Source: Devosia sp.
Lineage (GTDB): Bacteria; Pseudomonadota; Alphaproteobacteria; Rhizobiales; Devosiaceae
Direction: 5' to 3'
NCBI RefSeq assembly: GCF_024707125.1
Contig: NZ_JANQAH010000011.1
Coordinates: 868,001 to 932,000 of the forward strand
Length of the DNA: 64,000 nt
In this document: one piece after another, positions 52,035-60,354 of the stretch
Layout: the number at the start of each line of letters is the position of its first letter
Numbering within the stretch: position 1 is the first letter of the stretch
Position numbers and translations under genes: made by a program
Notes under the pieces: generated by a model
What the model saw: only the letters and a program-made list of their open reading frames with translations
The model's database searches: none
Told to the model about the DNA's origin: nothing

Positions 52035-52592
52035 TCAGTTCTGCCAGATCTTGCCCGGCGGGGTGGCGGCGTCGGTCAGATTGGTGCTGCGGAACCAGCC
52101 ATAGTCATCGGGCTGGCCGGTCAAGTAGTTGGCGGCAATGACATCGGCGGGCAGGCCTATGCCCATCATGCCGAGATCGACCTTGAGGTCGGCGGGCCAG
52201 GTGCCGCAATTGGCCGAGGCGGGAGCCGGATCACGCACATCGACAGCCACGCCGGTCACCGCACCACCGCCCATTTCACCATCCGAATAGAGCCAGAGCG
52301 TTTCGGCACTGCGAGAGAGGCACGCCCAGGTGACGGCCTCCCCCGCCTCGCCCCAGTTCTGCGCTGCAGCGCCGAGGCTGGCCGCGAGGTCTGCAAGCGG
52401 GGTTTCTTCGAGAACGACAGGCTGGTCGCCGATGGTGACGCTATAGACCTGCTTGACCTCGCCCCATGGCTCGGGTGAAGCCGGGCCGGAGCGGGACACG
52501 GAATCGATCCAGGTATTGGTGATGGGCGAAGCCTCTGCCTTGAGCGAAATGGCGAGGCAGGCAATGAAGACAAGCACGGACGCAGTGCGCAT
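52035..52592 (-). CDS. exported hypothetical protein, C-terminus probably frameshifted
   Basis: A 185-residue product with a signal peptide (MRTASVLVFIACLAISLKAEA) and no family I recognise (WIDSVSRSGPASPEPWGEVK, VAVDVRDPAPASANCGTWPA). GAGGGG precedes the ATG at 52592. The frame stops at 52035 as ATPPGKIWQN, but the next frame reads GQDLAELTFRANADGTVDAM and on to a stop at 51970, which looks like the natural end. One added G in the GGG (52054-52056 as CCC on the plus strand) would join them. Confidence 0.6.
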   Translation of the reverse strand: MRTASVLVFIACLAISLKAEASPITNTWIDSVSRSGPASPEPWGEVKQVYSVTIGDQPVVLEETPLADLAASLGAAAQNWGEAGEAVTWACLSRSAETLWLYSDGEMGGGAVTGVAVDVRDPAPASANCGTWPADLKVDLGMMGIGLPADVIAANYLTGQPDDYGWFRSTNLTDAATPPGKIWQN

Positions 52593-52755
52593 GAAAAGTT
52601 TCCCCTCGGAAAGTGTGGGCGTGCCTCTAGCGCTGCCAAGCTGAACCGAAGCTGAGCGGGCCATGCAGAAAAATCGCTGGGCCATGTAGAAACCAATGCA
52701 ACTGGTTCGTCGTCTTATCGAAATGCCCTGAAGGGCCACTATCGAGGAGACGAAA

Positions 52756-53622
52756 ATGCTGCGCCTTGCCCCCATCGCCGTCCTGCTGCTGGCTGTGAGC
52801 CCTGCCCTCGCCCAGACCGAACCCGTCGGCAAGACCGTCGAGGTCAATGGCATGGACCTCTACTATGAAGTTTCCGGCTCCGGCGATCCGATCGTCGTGC
52901 TGCACGGCGCCTATATGAACATTCCCACCATGGGCGGCATCATTCCGGCGCTGGCGGAAAGCCACACAGTCTATGCCATCGAGTTCCAGGGCCACGGGCG
53001 GACGGAGGATATCGACCGGCCCATCACCTATCCCAACCTCTCCAGTGACGTTGCCGCCTTCATGGATGCGGTCGGCTTGGAAAAGGCCGATATCTTTGGC
53101 TATTCCATGGGCGCCGCGGCAGGCCTGCGGCTTGCCATCGACCATCCCGAAAAGGTCGACCAGCTCGTAGCCGCCTCGGTTAGCTATGACATGGCGGGCT
53201 CGCAGCCGGCTTTTCTCCAGATGATCCCGACCATGACCCCGGAAATGTTCATCGGCTCGCCGATGGAAGACGCCTGGAAACAGTACGCGCCCAATCCCGA
53301 GGGCTTTCGGCCCTTTGTCGAGCGCATGATCGCGCTGGAGCATGAACCGCTGGCATGGGGCGATGAGGTCAAGGAATTGAAGGCGCCCGTGCTGATCATT
53401 GCCGGCGATGCCGACATGATGACGCTCGAGCATATCGTGAGCATGTTCCGCCTGCTCGGCGGCGGCGAGCCGGGCGACATGGGCCAGCCTCTCGGCGCCT
53501 CGCGCCTTGCCATCCTGCCGGCGACCTCGCACACAGCGGTGATCAATCAGGTCGACCTGCTGATGGGCTTTGTCGGCCCCTTCCTCAACGGCGAAACCCC
53601 CAAAGGCATGTTCGATCAATGA
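52756..53622 (+). CDS. exported alpha/beta hydrolase
   Basis: A 288-residue hydrolase with a signal peptide (MLRLAPIAVLLLAVSPALAQ). The oxyanion segment is VLHGAYMN, the nucleophile elbow FGYSMGAAAGLRLA (Ser near 118), an Asp in IIAGDADMMT and the last His in PATSHTAV. A complete catalytic triad is therefore likely. Substrate unknown. It precedes the sigma-factor gene by 81 bases on the same strand. Confidence 0.85.
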   Translation: MLRLAPIAVLLLAVSPALAQTEPVGKTVEVNGMDLYYEVSGSGDPIVVLHGAYMNIPTMGGIIPALAESHTVYAIEFQGHGRTEDIDRPITYPNLSSDVAAFMDAVGLEKADIFGYSMGAAAGLRLAIDHPEKVDQLVAASVSYDMAGSQPAFLQMIPTMTPEMFIGSPMEDAWKQYAPNPEGFRPFVERMIALEHEPLAWGDEVKELKAPVLIIAGDADMMTLEHIVSMFRLLGGGEPGDMGQPLGASRLAILPATSHTAVINQVDLLMGFVGPFLNGETPKGMFDQ

Positions 53623-53703
53623 TCACTCCTGCCGGTATCAGCCACTCCGGTCTTTTCCTCGCGCCACTTCGCTGGCAACCTTGTCAGCGATTTGGAGGGG
53701 TCA

Positions 53704-54969
53704 ATGAGCAATCGCCAAGAAACCGACCGGGCAATTGCCACGGTCTGGCGCGTCGAACAGGCGCGGCTGATCGCGGGCCTTACACGGCTGGTGCGCGACA
53801 TCTCGCTGGCCGAGGAACTGGCGCAGGACGCCCTGATGGCGGCGCTAAAACATTGGCCGGAAACCGGGGTGCCGCGCAATCCTGGCGCCTGGCTGATGCA
53901 GGCGGGCAAGCGCAAGGCCATCGACTATTTCCGCCACCGCAAGATGGCGCAGGGAAAGCTCGAAGAAGTCAGCCGCATCATGGAGGACGAGGTGCCGGAC
54001 GCCGAAACCGCCATCCATGACAGTATGGACGACGACGTCGGCGACGATCTCCTGCGCCTCATTTTCACATCTTGCCACCCCATCCTTCCTGCCGAAAGCC
54101 GCGTTGCGCTGACGCTGCGCCTGATTGGCGGGTTGACGACGGAAGAGATCGCTCGCGCCTTTCTGGCCAATGACACGACCATCGGCCAGCGCATCGTGCG
54201 CGCCAAGCGCACTATTGCCGATGCTGGCGTGCCCTTTGAAGTTCCACGCGGCGAGGAGCGGGTTGAACGGCTCCAATCCGTGCTGGGCGTGCTCTACCTC
54301 ATCTTCAACGAGGGCTATTCGGCAACGGCAGGCGAAGACTGGATGCGGCCGCAGCTCTGCGAAGAAGCTATGCGCATGGGGCGCATTCTCGCCCGGCTGA
54401 TGCCCGAGGAATCCGAAGTGCATGGCCTCCTGGCGCTGATGGAAATCCAGCATAGCCGCGTCCATGCCCGCACCAATGCCAAGGGCGAGCCTATCCTGCT
54501 GCCGGACCAGAACCGGGCGCTTTGGGACCAGTTGATGATCCGGCGCGGCCTTGCCGGGCTCGATCGCGTCAATGCGCTCAATGGTGTGGCCGGCCCCTAT
54601 GCGCTGCAGGCGGCCATCGCGGCCTGTCACGCAAGGGCGCGGAAATCCGCCGATACGGACTGGCGCCGGATCGCGTCGCTGTACGCCGTACTGGTGGAAA
54701 TCATGCCCTCGCCGGTGGTTGAACTCAACCGGGCCGTAGCTGTGTCTATGGCCGAAGGGCCGGCTGCGGCCCTCCCCTTGGTGGAAGCCATTCGCGAAGG
54801 TGGGATGCTCGAGAACTATCACCTGCTCTATGGCGTTCGCGGCGACCTCCTGCGAAAACTCGAGCGGCATACCGAGGCCAATCTCGATTTCCGGCACGCA
54901 GCGGAACTGACGCGGAACGAGCGCGAGAAGGCGTATCTGCTGGGCAGGGCAGCGGAAGTCGCCGGCTAG
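53704..54969 (+). CDS. large ECF-type sigma factor (DUF6596 C-domain)
   Basis: A 421-residue sigma-24-like protein: region 2 (LTRLVRDISLAEELAQDALM), region 4 (LTLRLIGGLTTEEIARAFLA, TTIGQRIVRAKRTI), then about 230 extra residues (VLYLIFNEGYSATAGEDWMR, LLALMEIQHSR, SPVVELNRAVAVSMAEGPAA) typical of the DUF6596 group. These usually travel with a YCII-type protein; none is seen here, and a hydrolase stands instead. GGAGGGG precedes ATG 53704. Its stop overlaps that of the convergent response regulator. Confidence 0.88.
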   Translation: MSNRQETDRAIATVWRVEQARLIAGLTRLVRDISLAEELAQDALMAALKHWPETGVPRNPGAWLMQAGKRKAIDYFRHRKMAQGKLEEVSRIMEDEVPDAETAIHDSMDDDVGDDLLRLIFTSCHPILPAESRVALTLRLIGGLTTEEIARAFLANDTTIGQRIVRAKRTIADAGVPFEVPRGEERVERLQSVLGVLYLIFNEGYSATAGEDWMRPQLCEEAMRMGRILARLMPEESEVHGLLALMEIQHSRVHARTNAKGEPILLPDQNRALWDQLMIRRGLAGLDRVNALNGVAGPYALQAAIAACHARARKSADTDWRRIASLYAVLVEIMPSPVVELNRAVAVSMAEGPAAALPLVEAIREGGMLENYHLLYGVRGDLLRKLERHTEANLDFRHAAELTRNEREKAYLLGRAAEVAG

Positions 54970-55337
54970 ACCGTTTCGAACCGGCTGAGGTCGAATTTTG
55001 CTTCGAGGCTCTGCCGGTCGAACGGCTTCATCATATAGTCGTCGGCGCCTTCCTTGCGGGCCATGGCGATGGCGCCGATGTCGTGCTCGACCGTGCAATA
55101 GACGATATGCGGCTTTTCCCCGCCGATGAAGGCGCGCAGCAATTTCAGGAATTCGAGCCCGCTCATGATCGGCATATTCCAGTCGAGCAGGATTGCGTCC
55201 GGCATGTCGGCCTTGCACTTCTCGAAGGCTTCCTGGCCGTCCTCGGCTTCTTCGACCGTGAAATCGAGGTCCTCGAGAATACGGCGAGCAACCTTGCGCA
55301 CGACGGTGGAGTCGTCAACGATCAGGCAAGTGGGCAT
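54966..55337 (-). CDS. single-domain (CheY-like) response regulator
   Basis: A 123-residue lone receiver: acidic pair in CLIVDDS, phospho-acceptor Asp52 in ILLDWNMPIMSG, Thr in YCTVEHD and Lys in MMKPFDRQS. There is no output domain. It lies 83 bases downstream of chpT on the same strand, so a role as partner in the ChpT/CtrA phosphorelay is likely, but the pairing is inference; I do not assign it to CpdR or DivK. Confidence 0.85.
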   Translation of the reverse strand: MPTCLIVDDSTVVRKVARRILEDLDFTVEEAEDGQEAFEKCKADMPDAILLDWNMPIMSGLEFLKLLRAFIGGEKPHIVYCTVEHDIGAIAMARKEGADDYMMKPFDRQSLEAKFDLSRFETV

Positions 55338-55420
55338 GGCGGAGCTCCGGGCAGGCAGGCGCTGCCCGGACTATGCGCGGCAAGTGGTTTGGGAATGGTT
55401 AGCGAAAAAGAAACTCTTCG

Positions 55421-56131
55421 CTATTCGCCTGACGTCTCGACCTTGGCTTCCTCGGCGACAACCTCTTCCTTGGCCTTGGGGATGGCCGTGAAAAAGAAGA
55501 TGTCGGCCTCGATGCCGATATCGATCTCCATATCGGTCATGCGGGCGAGAAGGCCGGTATAGAAGGGCTGGATACCCCGGGCGTCGACCGAACCTTCTTC
55601 CGGCATGCCCGAGAGAAGGCCAGCCGAACCCGACGGGATCAGCGTCTTCTGGCGCTTTTCAGGATCGCTCTTGGAGTTGAATTCGAACTTCTCTTCGCCG
55701 GCAGGACCAGTGACCTTGACCGTGACGAGTCCGCCGCGCGGCACAGAACCGGCTGCGATCAGCAGCATGTTCATGAGGAGCTTGGCCTTGTGCTTGGGCA
55801 GGAGGATCAGCGGCACCTGCCAGTCGAGATCGGCCTTTTCGATATCGAAGAGAATGCGCGCAACGCGCTCGCATTCGCGCGTGTCGATATCTGTGCCGGC
55901 AGTCGAGGAGGCGCCATAGGCGAGGCGGGCGAATTCGAGTTTTGCCCGGCTCTGCTTGGCGGCGCTGGCGATGAGGTCACGCGCGCCTTCCGACATTTCA
56001 GCCTGCGAGGGATCGGCCAGAACTTCGAGCCCGTTGCCGATGGCGCCGATGGGGTTAATCAGGTCATGGCAAACCCGCGAGCACAGCATTGCGGCGAGGT
56101 CCGTTGCCTTGAGCTCAATGATATCGGTCAT
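55421..56131 (-). CDS. chpT: histidine phosphotransferase ChpT
   Basis: ChpT carries phosphate from the CckA kinase to CtrA and CpdR. The 236-residue protein has the phospho-accepting helix ELKATDLAAMLCSRVCHDLI (His22) followed by NPIGAIGNGLEVL, and a degenerate ATPase-like C-domain. Its distance of only 3.5 kb from ctrA is notable. The C-terminus ends in a Glu/Val-rich tail. Confidence 0.93.
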   Translation of the reverse strand: MTDIIELKATDLAAMLCSRVCHDLINPIGAIGNGLEVLADPSQAEMSEGARDLIASAAKQSRAKLEFARLAYGASSTAGTDIDTRECERVARILFDIEKADLDWQVPLILLPKHKAKLLMNMLLIAAGSVPRGGLVTVKVTGPAGEEKFEFNSKSDPEKRQKTLIPSGSAGLLSGMPEEGSVDARGIQPFYTGLLARMTDMEIDIGIEADIFFFTAIPKAKEEVVAEEAKVETSGE

Positions 56132-56200
56132 CTTAGGTCTCCATGCCCGCCGAAGCGGTGAATCAGTCTTGGGAAGGATAAAGGGACGCGCGGTCCAGCA

Positions 56201-56698
56201 CTACTGCGTCGATAGCGTTTTGGACAATGCTGGCCAGTTTGCGGCGCCCTGGCGAGCGGCTGCATCGGGCGCGAGCAGGAATGCCTCGCGATTGGCTGCC
56301 GAATAAAAGAGGAAAAGGCGGTCCTTGAACACGGTGTAGAGGCGCGGATCTGAATCCGAGACAAAGCCGCGCGCCATGCTCATGGCGCCATGGCCACCAT
56401 ATTGGGGTGCATAGATTTCCGGGTGGCGCTTGAAGATCTCGAAATTGGCTTCATTGGCAAAGTGCCAGGGCGCGCCCATCCAGTAGAATTCGAACTCCGC
56501 CTTGCCCTGCTGCGGAGCCTTTTCGGTGAAATAGGAAACCGGATCCATGCCACCTATGGCGATGCCTGTTAGCGGATCGGCGGTGATGTAGCTGACGACG
56601 GACTGGGCGAGCGCGGGGGTAAAAAGGGCGGAAAACGGCCCAAAAAGCGGCAGCACCACGGCGAACATGGTTAAGATTTGTTTAGAGGTTTGCTGCAT
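56201..56698 (-). CDS. exported YHS-domain protein
   Basis: A 165-residue protein with a signal-like N-terminus (MFAVVLPLFGPFSALFTPALAQ) and a YHS-type domain (GGMDPVSYFTEKAPQQGKAE, FYWMGAPWHFANEANFEIFK, HPEIYAPQYGGHGA), often metal-linked. It matches the YHS domain-containing (seleno)protein group as I remember it. Start at 56698; its ribosome site is weak. Divergent from eipA. Confidence 0.75.
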   Translation of the reverse strand: MQQTSKQILTMFAVVLPLFGPFSALFTPALAQSVVSYITADPLTGIAIGGMDPVSYFTEKAPQQGKAEFEFYWMGAPWHFANEANFEIFKRHPEIYAPQYGGHGAMSMARGFVSDSDPRLYTVFKDRLFLFYSAANREAFLLAPDAAARQGAANWPALSKTLSTQ

Positions 56699-56750
56699 GA
56701 TCGAAATCCAGGATCGGCACGTCGTCGGCGGTAAATTTGCCGCAAAGACC

Positions 56751-56765
56751 TTAATGTCTTCGTAA
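56751..56765 (+). promoter_or_regulatory. CtrA-box-like site upstream of eipA
   Basis: TTAA-TGTCTTC-GTAA has one mismatch to the CtrA box and lies about 31 bases ahead of the start codon. In Brucella eipA is reported as CtrA-controlled, which fits. Confidence 0.45.
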
Positions 56766-56795
56766 CCACGCTGAGCCGCCCAAGGGAGATGATCC

Positions 56796-57368
56796 ATGTT
56801 CAAACGCCTGGCCAAAATTGGTGCCCTGTTGCTGGCGCTCGCACTGCCGGCATCTGCACCCGCCCTGGCACAGGGTTCGCTGAGCGACACCTATTCGGGT
56901 GAGGAGCTGGTTGAAAGCGGACACCAGTTCTTCGGCTCTGCCAGCCAGGGCCTTGCCTCTGTGGTCGAAAAGGCCGTGAGCCAGTTCGGCCTGCCCAATG
57001 GCTATATCCTCGGCGAGGAAGCCGGCGGCGCCCTGTTTGTCGGCGCCAAATATGGCGAGGGCAAACTCTATACCCGCAATGCCGGGGAATATTCGATCTT
57101 CTGGCAGGGTCCGAGCATCGGCTTCGACGTTGGCGGCGACGGCTCGAAGGTGATGATGCTGGTCTATAACCTGCAAACCATCCAGGAGATTCTCGGCCGC
57201 TATCCGGGCGTTGATGGCTCGGCCTATGTGATCGGTGGGCTCGGCATGACCGTGACCAAGCGCGGCAATGTCGTCGTTGTGCCGATCCGTTCGGGCGTCG
57301 GCGCCCGTCTCGGCATCAATGTCGGCTATCTCAACTTCACCAATGAGCCCACCTGGAACCCCTTCTGA
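56796..57368 (+). CDS. eipA: envelope integrity protein EipA (DUF1134)
   Basis: A 190-residue exported protein (signal peptide to PALAQ near 26) matching DUF1134: TYSGEELVESGHQFFGSASQ, VSQFGLPNGYILGEEAGGAL, and the C-terminal RSGVGARLGINVGYLNFTN. EipA in Brucella supports cell envelope integrity. A GGGAGATG site precedes the ATG, and a terminator follows the stop. Confidence 0.87.
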   Translation: MFKRLAKIGALLLALALPASAPALAQGSLSDTYSGEELVESGHQFFGSASQGLASVVEKAVSQFGLPNGYILGEEAGGALFVGAKYGEGKLYTRNAGEYSIFWQGPSIGFDVGGDGSKVMMLVYNLQTIQEILGRYPGVDGSAYVIGGLGMTVTKRGNVVVVPIRSGVGARLGINVGYLNFTNEPTWNPF

Positions 57369-57398
57369 GGCTCATGGTTTCGCCGAAACAATGTATGC

Positions 57399-57425
57399 AA
57401 GCCGGGGCTTTGTCCCCGGCTTTTT
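57399..57425 (+). terminator. terminator after eipA
   Basis: Stem GCCGGGG / CCCCGGC with loop CTTTGT, followed by TTTTT. Confidence 0.85.
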
Positions 57426-57553
57426 CGTGACTCGTGTCCCGGGGCCGTTAGGGTTAATCTTCTGTGGAGATGGCCAGGGTAAAACCGGGGCGCTAAATCG
57501 GAATATGGACGAGCCGGCTGTGCCGGGGCTGCCTTGCGGCCGGAGTATGCGCG

Positions 57554-58723
57554 ATGCTGATCGAGAACATGATGTATTTTGCACTGGGCCTGCTGGTGGC
57601 AGGACTGGTTGCGCTGATCATCATGCCGGCCGTGTGGAAGCGGGCGGTACGCCTGACCAAGCGCCGCATCGAGGCTGCAACGCCCATTACCCTTTCCGAA
57701 TTCCGCGCTGACAAGGATCAGTTGCGCGCCGAATTCGCGCTTTCGACGCGCCGGCTCGAAATGAATGTAGAGACGCTGCGCAAGCGCCTCGCCGAGCAAT
57801 TGAGCGATGTGAACCAGAAGCGCACCGATCTCGGCGCGCTCAAGGCCGAGCGCGAACAGCACATGGCCGTGGTTTCCGAGCTCGAAAGCCGGCAGGTCGA
57901 TCTGCGGGCCCGCGTGCTTGAGCTCGAAAAGGAAGGCACGGACCTCGCGCAACGGCTGCGCATGCGCGACCGCGACGTGGAAGTGCGCCAGGACGAGATC
58001 GAAACCCTGCGTGGGAGCCTGCGCGAGGGTTTTCCTCAGCCGACCGGCTCGGAAAACCTCAGCGGCGACTATGATCAGGATATCGACCGGCTGACCGCCC
58101 TGCTTGCTATCGAGCGCAAGCGCGCAAGCTTCCTTGAAGACCAGGCCCGCAGCCTCATCAACCGGCTGGAAAATTCCGATCGCCGCTCGTCCGAGGCCAC
58201 CGCCGCCATCGCCCAGATGCGCGATGCCCTTGCCCGGCGCGATGCCCGCGAAGAAGAAAACGCCGAGGCGCTCGTCACCGCGGAAGCCCGTATCGCCAGC
58301 GCCGAAAACCGGCTCAACGCGCTCCTTGCCGAATCCAGCGAAGCCGTTGCCGAAAGCCACGGCCGGGTCGAGCAATTGCTCGCCGACAAGCTCGGTCTCG
58401 AAGACGAAGTCGAGCGGCTGCGCTCCAAGGTCGCCAATGTGGAATCCTCGATCCTGGCGGATTGGGAAACCGAGCGCTTCGAAGAGGCGCACTTACGCGA
58501 AAAGCTCAACGACATTGCCGCCAGCGTCAGCCGGCTGGTCTATGCCGTCGACCACGACACCCCGCTCAACGACAATCCCGAGGAAAGCCTCTTCGATCGC
58601 GTGCAGCGCTTTGCCGATGATGGGGAGTCGATGGGGACGCTGGAGCCACCGACCAGCGATGGCCCGCGTCGCGGCTCGGTATCGGATCGCCTCGCGGCAT
58701 TGCGGGAAATTCAGGGGCGGTAA
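57554..58723 (+). CDS. membrane-anchored coiled-coil protein
   Basis: A 389-residue protein with one N-terminal membrane span (YFALGLLVAGLVALIIMPAV, about 8-27) and a long cytoplasmic coiled coil to about residue 330 rich in Glu, Arg and Ala heptads (LSTRRLEMNVETLRKRLAEQ). The C-terminus is polar. Proteins of this shape are common and uncharacterised in Hyphomicrobiales; roles in envelope or polarity are only guesses. It stands alone between eipA and rluD. Confidence 0.7.
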   Translation: MLIENMMYFALGLLVAGLVALIIMPAVWKRAVRLTKRRIEAATPITLSEFRADKDQLRAEFALSTRRLEMNVETLRKRLAEQLSDVNQKRTDLGALKAEREQHMAVVSELESRQVDLRARVLELEKEGTDLAQRLRMRDRDVEVRQDEIETLRGSLREGFPQPTGSENLSGDYDQDIDRLTALLAIERKRASFLEDQARSLINRLENSDRRSSEATAAIAQMRDALARRDAREEENAEALVTAEARIASAENRLNALLAESSEAVAESHGRVEQLLADKLGLEDEVERLRSKVANVESSILADWETERFEEAHLREKLNDIAASVSRLVYAVDHDTPLNDNPEESLFDRVQRFADDGESMGTLEPPTSDGPRRGSVSDRLAALREIQGR

Positions 58724-58741
58724 CCCGCCCCTCGCCGCATT

Positions 58742-59095
58742 TTACTGCGCCGCGATTTCCGTGCTTTGACGCAATTCGCCGGTCTTGGAGTCGAACACGG
58801 ACAGCATGACCGCGCCACCAGCGCGGTAGGTGACCTGAATGGTCCCATCCAATGTCACGGCCGAAACGACCTCGGCCCCGGCCGGAACGGCCACGCTTGC
58901 GGCAATGGTCGGGGGTGGTGCATCGCGCATGAGGCGATAGACAACCGCCACGCCAATCGCCATAAAGCCCAGCAACATGATGCCCATGGCGAAACCCGCC
59001 GAGCGGCGTGCTTTTCCAATAGCGGCGGCAGCCTCGGGCGAGACTTCGGTTTCGGCAGGGGCGGGCTTATTGCCGGACTTGTCAGGATCACTCAT
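58742..59095 (-). CDS. small single-pass membrane protein (117 aa)
   Basis: A polar N-terminus (MSDPDKSGNKPAPAETEVSP) leads to one membrane span (about 35-54, GFAMGIMLLGFMAIGVAVVY) and a periplasmic domain rich in Val and Ala (IAASVAVPAGAEVVSAVTLD, AVMLSVFDSKTGEL). Its ATG overlaps the ATG of rluD on the other strand by two bases. I do not recognise the family. Function unknown. Confidence 0.7.
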   Translation of the reverse strand: MSDPDKSGNKPAPAETEVSPEAAAAIGKARRSAGFAMGIMLLGFMAIGVAVVYRLMRDAPPPTIAASVAVPAGAEVVSAVTLDGTIQVTYRAGGAVMLSVFDSKTGELRQSTEIAAQ

Positions 59096-60122
59096 GGCGG
59101 ACGATACCGATCTAGAATTCGAGGGCGAGCCGATCGAGCTTGTCGTCGATGAAACCAACGCCGGAGGCAGGCTCGATGCCGTGCTCGCTAGAGAACACGA
59201 CGTCCTGAGCCGCAGCCGGATCAAGGATCTGATCCTTGCTGGCGCCGTCACCATCGACGGTAAGCCCGTCAGCGAACCCAAGTATCGCTTGAAGGCCGGG
59301 GAGACAATCGTCCTTCTTGCCCCACCCCCGGAAGATCCGGAGCCGCAGGGCGAAGATATTCCGCTCGATATCCTCTATGAGGATGACGAGTTGATCGTCA
59401 TCAACAAGCCTGTCGGCATGGTGGTGCACCCTGCCCCCGGCTCGCCCAATGGCACGCTGGTCAATGCGCTGATCTTCCATTGTGGGGAGAGTCTGAAAGG
59501 CATTGGCGGGGTGAAGCGCCCTGGCATCGTACATCGGCTCGACCGCGACACGTCGGGCGTCATGGTGGCGGCCAAGACAGAAAAAGCGCACAAGCACCTC
59601 TCAAAGCAGTTCGCTGATCATGGGCGCACCGGACCGCTGCATCGCGCCTATACCGCCTTTGCCTGGGGGACGACCCAGAGTGCGCTTGGCTCGGTCGATG
59701 CGCCGCTCGGTCGCGACCCCGGCAATCGCCTGAAGCAGGCCGTGCGCAAGGATGGGCGCGAGGCCATTACCCACTATTCGGTCGAAGCGCGTTATGGCGC
59801 AGAGGGCTGGGATATTACCCGCATCCAGTGCCAGCTCGAAACCGGCCGTACCCACCAGATCCGCGTGCACATGGCCCATATCGGCCATCCCCTCGTTGCC
59901 GACCAGGTCTATGCCTCGGGCTATGTCACCAAGGTCAACCGCCTGCCAGAAGAACTGGCCAATGCGGTTCGCGCGCTCGGGCGCCAGGCGCTGCACGCCG
60001 CCGAACTTGGCTTCGAGCATCCAGTAACCGGCGAAGAAATGATGTTCGAGGCAGATCTGCCTGACGATCTGCAGGCGCTGCAGGATGCGCTTGAGCCCTT
60101 CGACAAGGCCTTTGCGCGCTGA
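59094..60122 (+). CDS. rluD: ribosomal large subunit pseudouridine synthase (RluA/RluD family)
   Basis: A 342-residue enzyme: N-terminal S4 RNA-binding domain (AGGRLDAVLAREHDVLSRSR, then KPKYRLKAGE-like), and a synthase domain with the catalytic HRLDRDTSGVMV (Asp near 150), LVHP-like VVHPAPGSPNGT and a C-terminal QLETGRTHQIRVHMAHIGHP. Full-length match to RluD, which modifies 23S rRNA helix 69; RluC is a less likely alternative. Confidence 0.9.
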   Translation: MADDTDLEFEGEPIELVVDETNAGGRLDAVLAREHDVLSRSRIKDLILAGAVTIDGKPVSEPKYRLKAGETIVLLAPPPEDPEPQGEDIPLDILYEDDELIVINKPVGMVVHPAPGSPNGTLVNALIFHCGESLKGIGGVKRPGIVHRLDRDTSGVMVAAKTEKAHKHLSKQFADHGRTGPLHRAYTAFAWGTTQSALGSVDAPLGRDPGNRLKQAVRKDGREAITHYSVEARYGAEGWDITRIQCQLETGRTHQIRVHMAHIGHPLVADQVYASGYVTKVNRLPEELANAVRALGRQALHAAELGFEHPVTGEEMMFEADLPDDLQALQDALEPFDKAFAR

Positions 60123-60154
60123 CGGCATCACTCAAGGGTGATCGAACCGAAAGG

Positions 60155-60199
60155 CCCGCTGGCACGTAGTGTTTGAGGCACATCGAAAATGCCAGCGGG
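60155..60199. repeat. inverted repeat between rluD and the rpoH-type gene
   Basis: CCCGCTGGCA (60155-60164) and TGCCAGCGGG (60190-60199) can pair over 10 bases with a 25-base loop, without a T-run. A second palindrome, CCGCCTA-TAT-TAGGCGG (60258-60274), lies closer to the sigma-factor gene. Either could be regulatory. Confidence 0.45.
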
Positions 60200-60354
60200 A
60201 ACCTTATCCAAATTGTAACGTTGGATCGGGTTTCTGCCTCTTAAAATCGACAAACTGCCGCCTATATTAGGCGGTGCGTCTTCGCCTGTGCCGTACGGAC
60301 AGGGGAAGATTCTTCCGCCCGCGCAATGCGGGGGATACGAAAGGGGGTGCGTCC

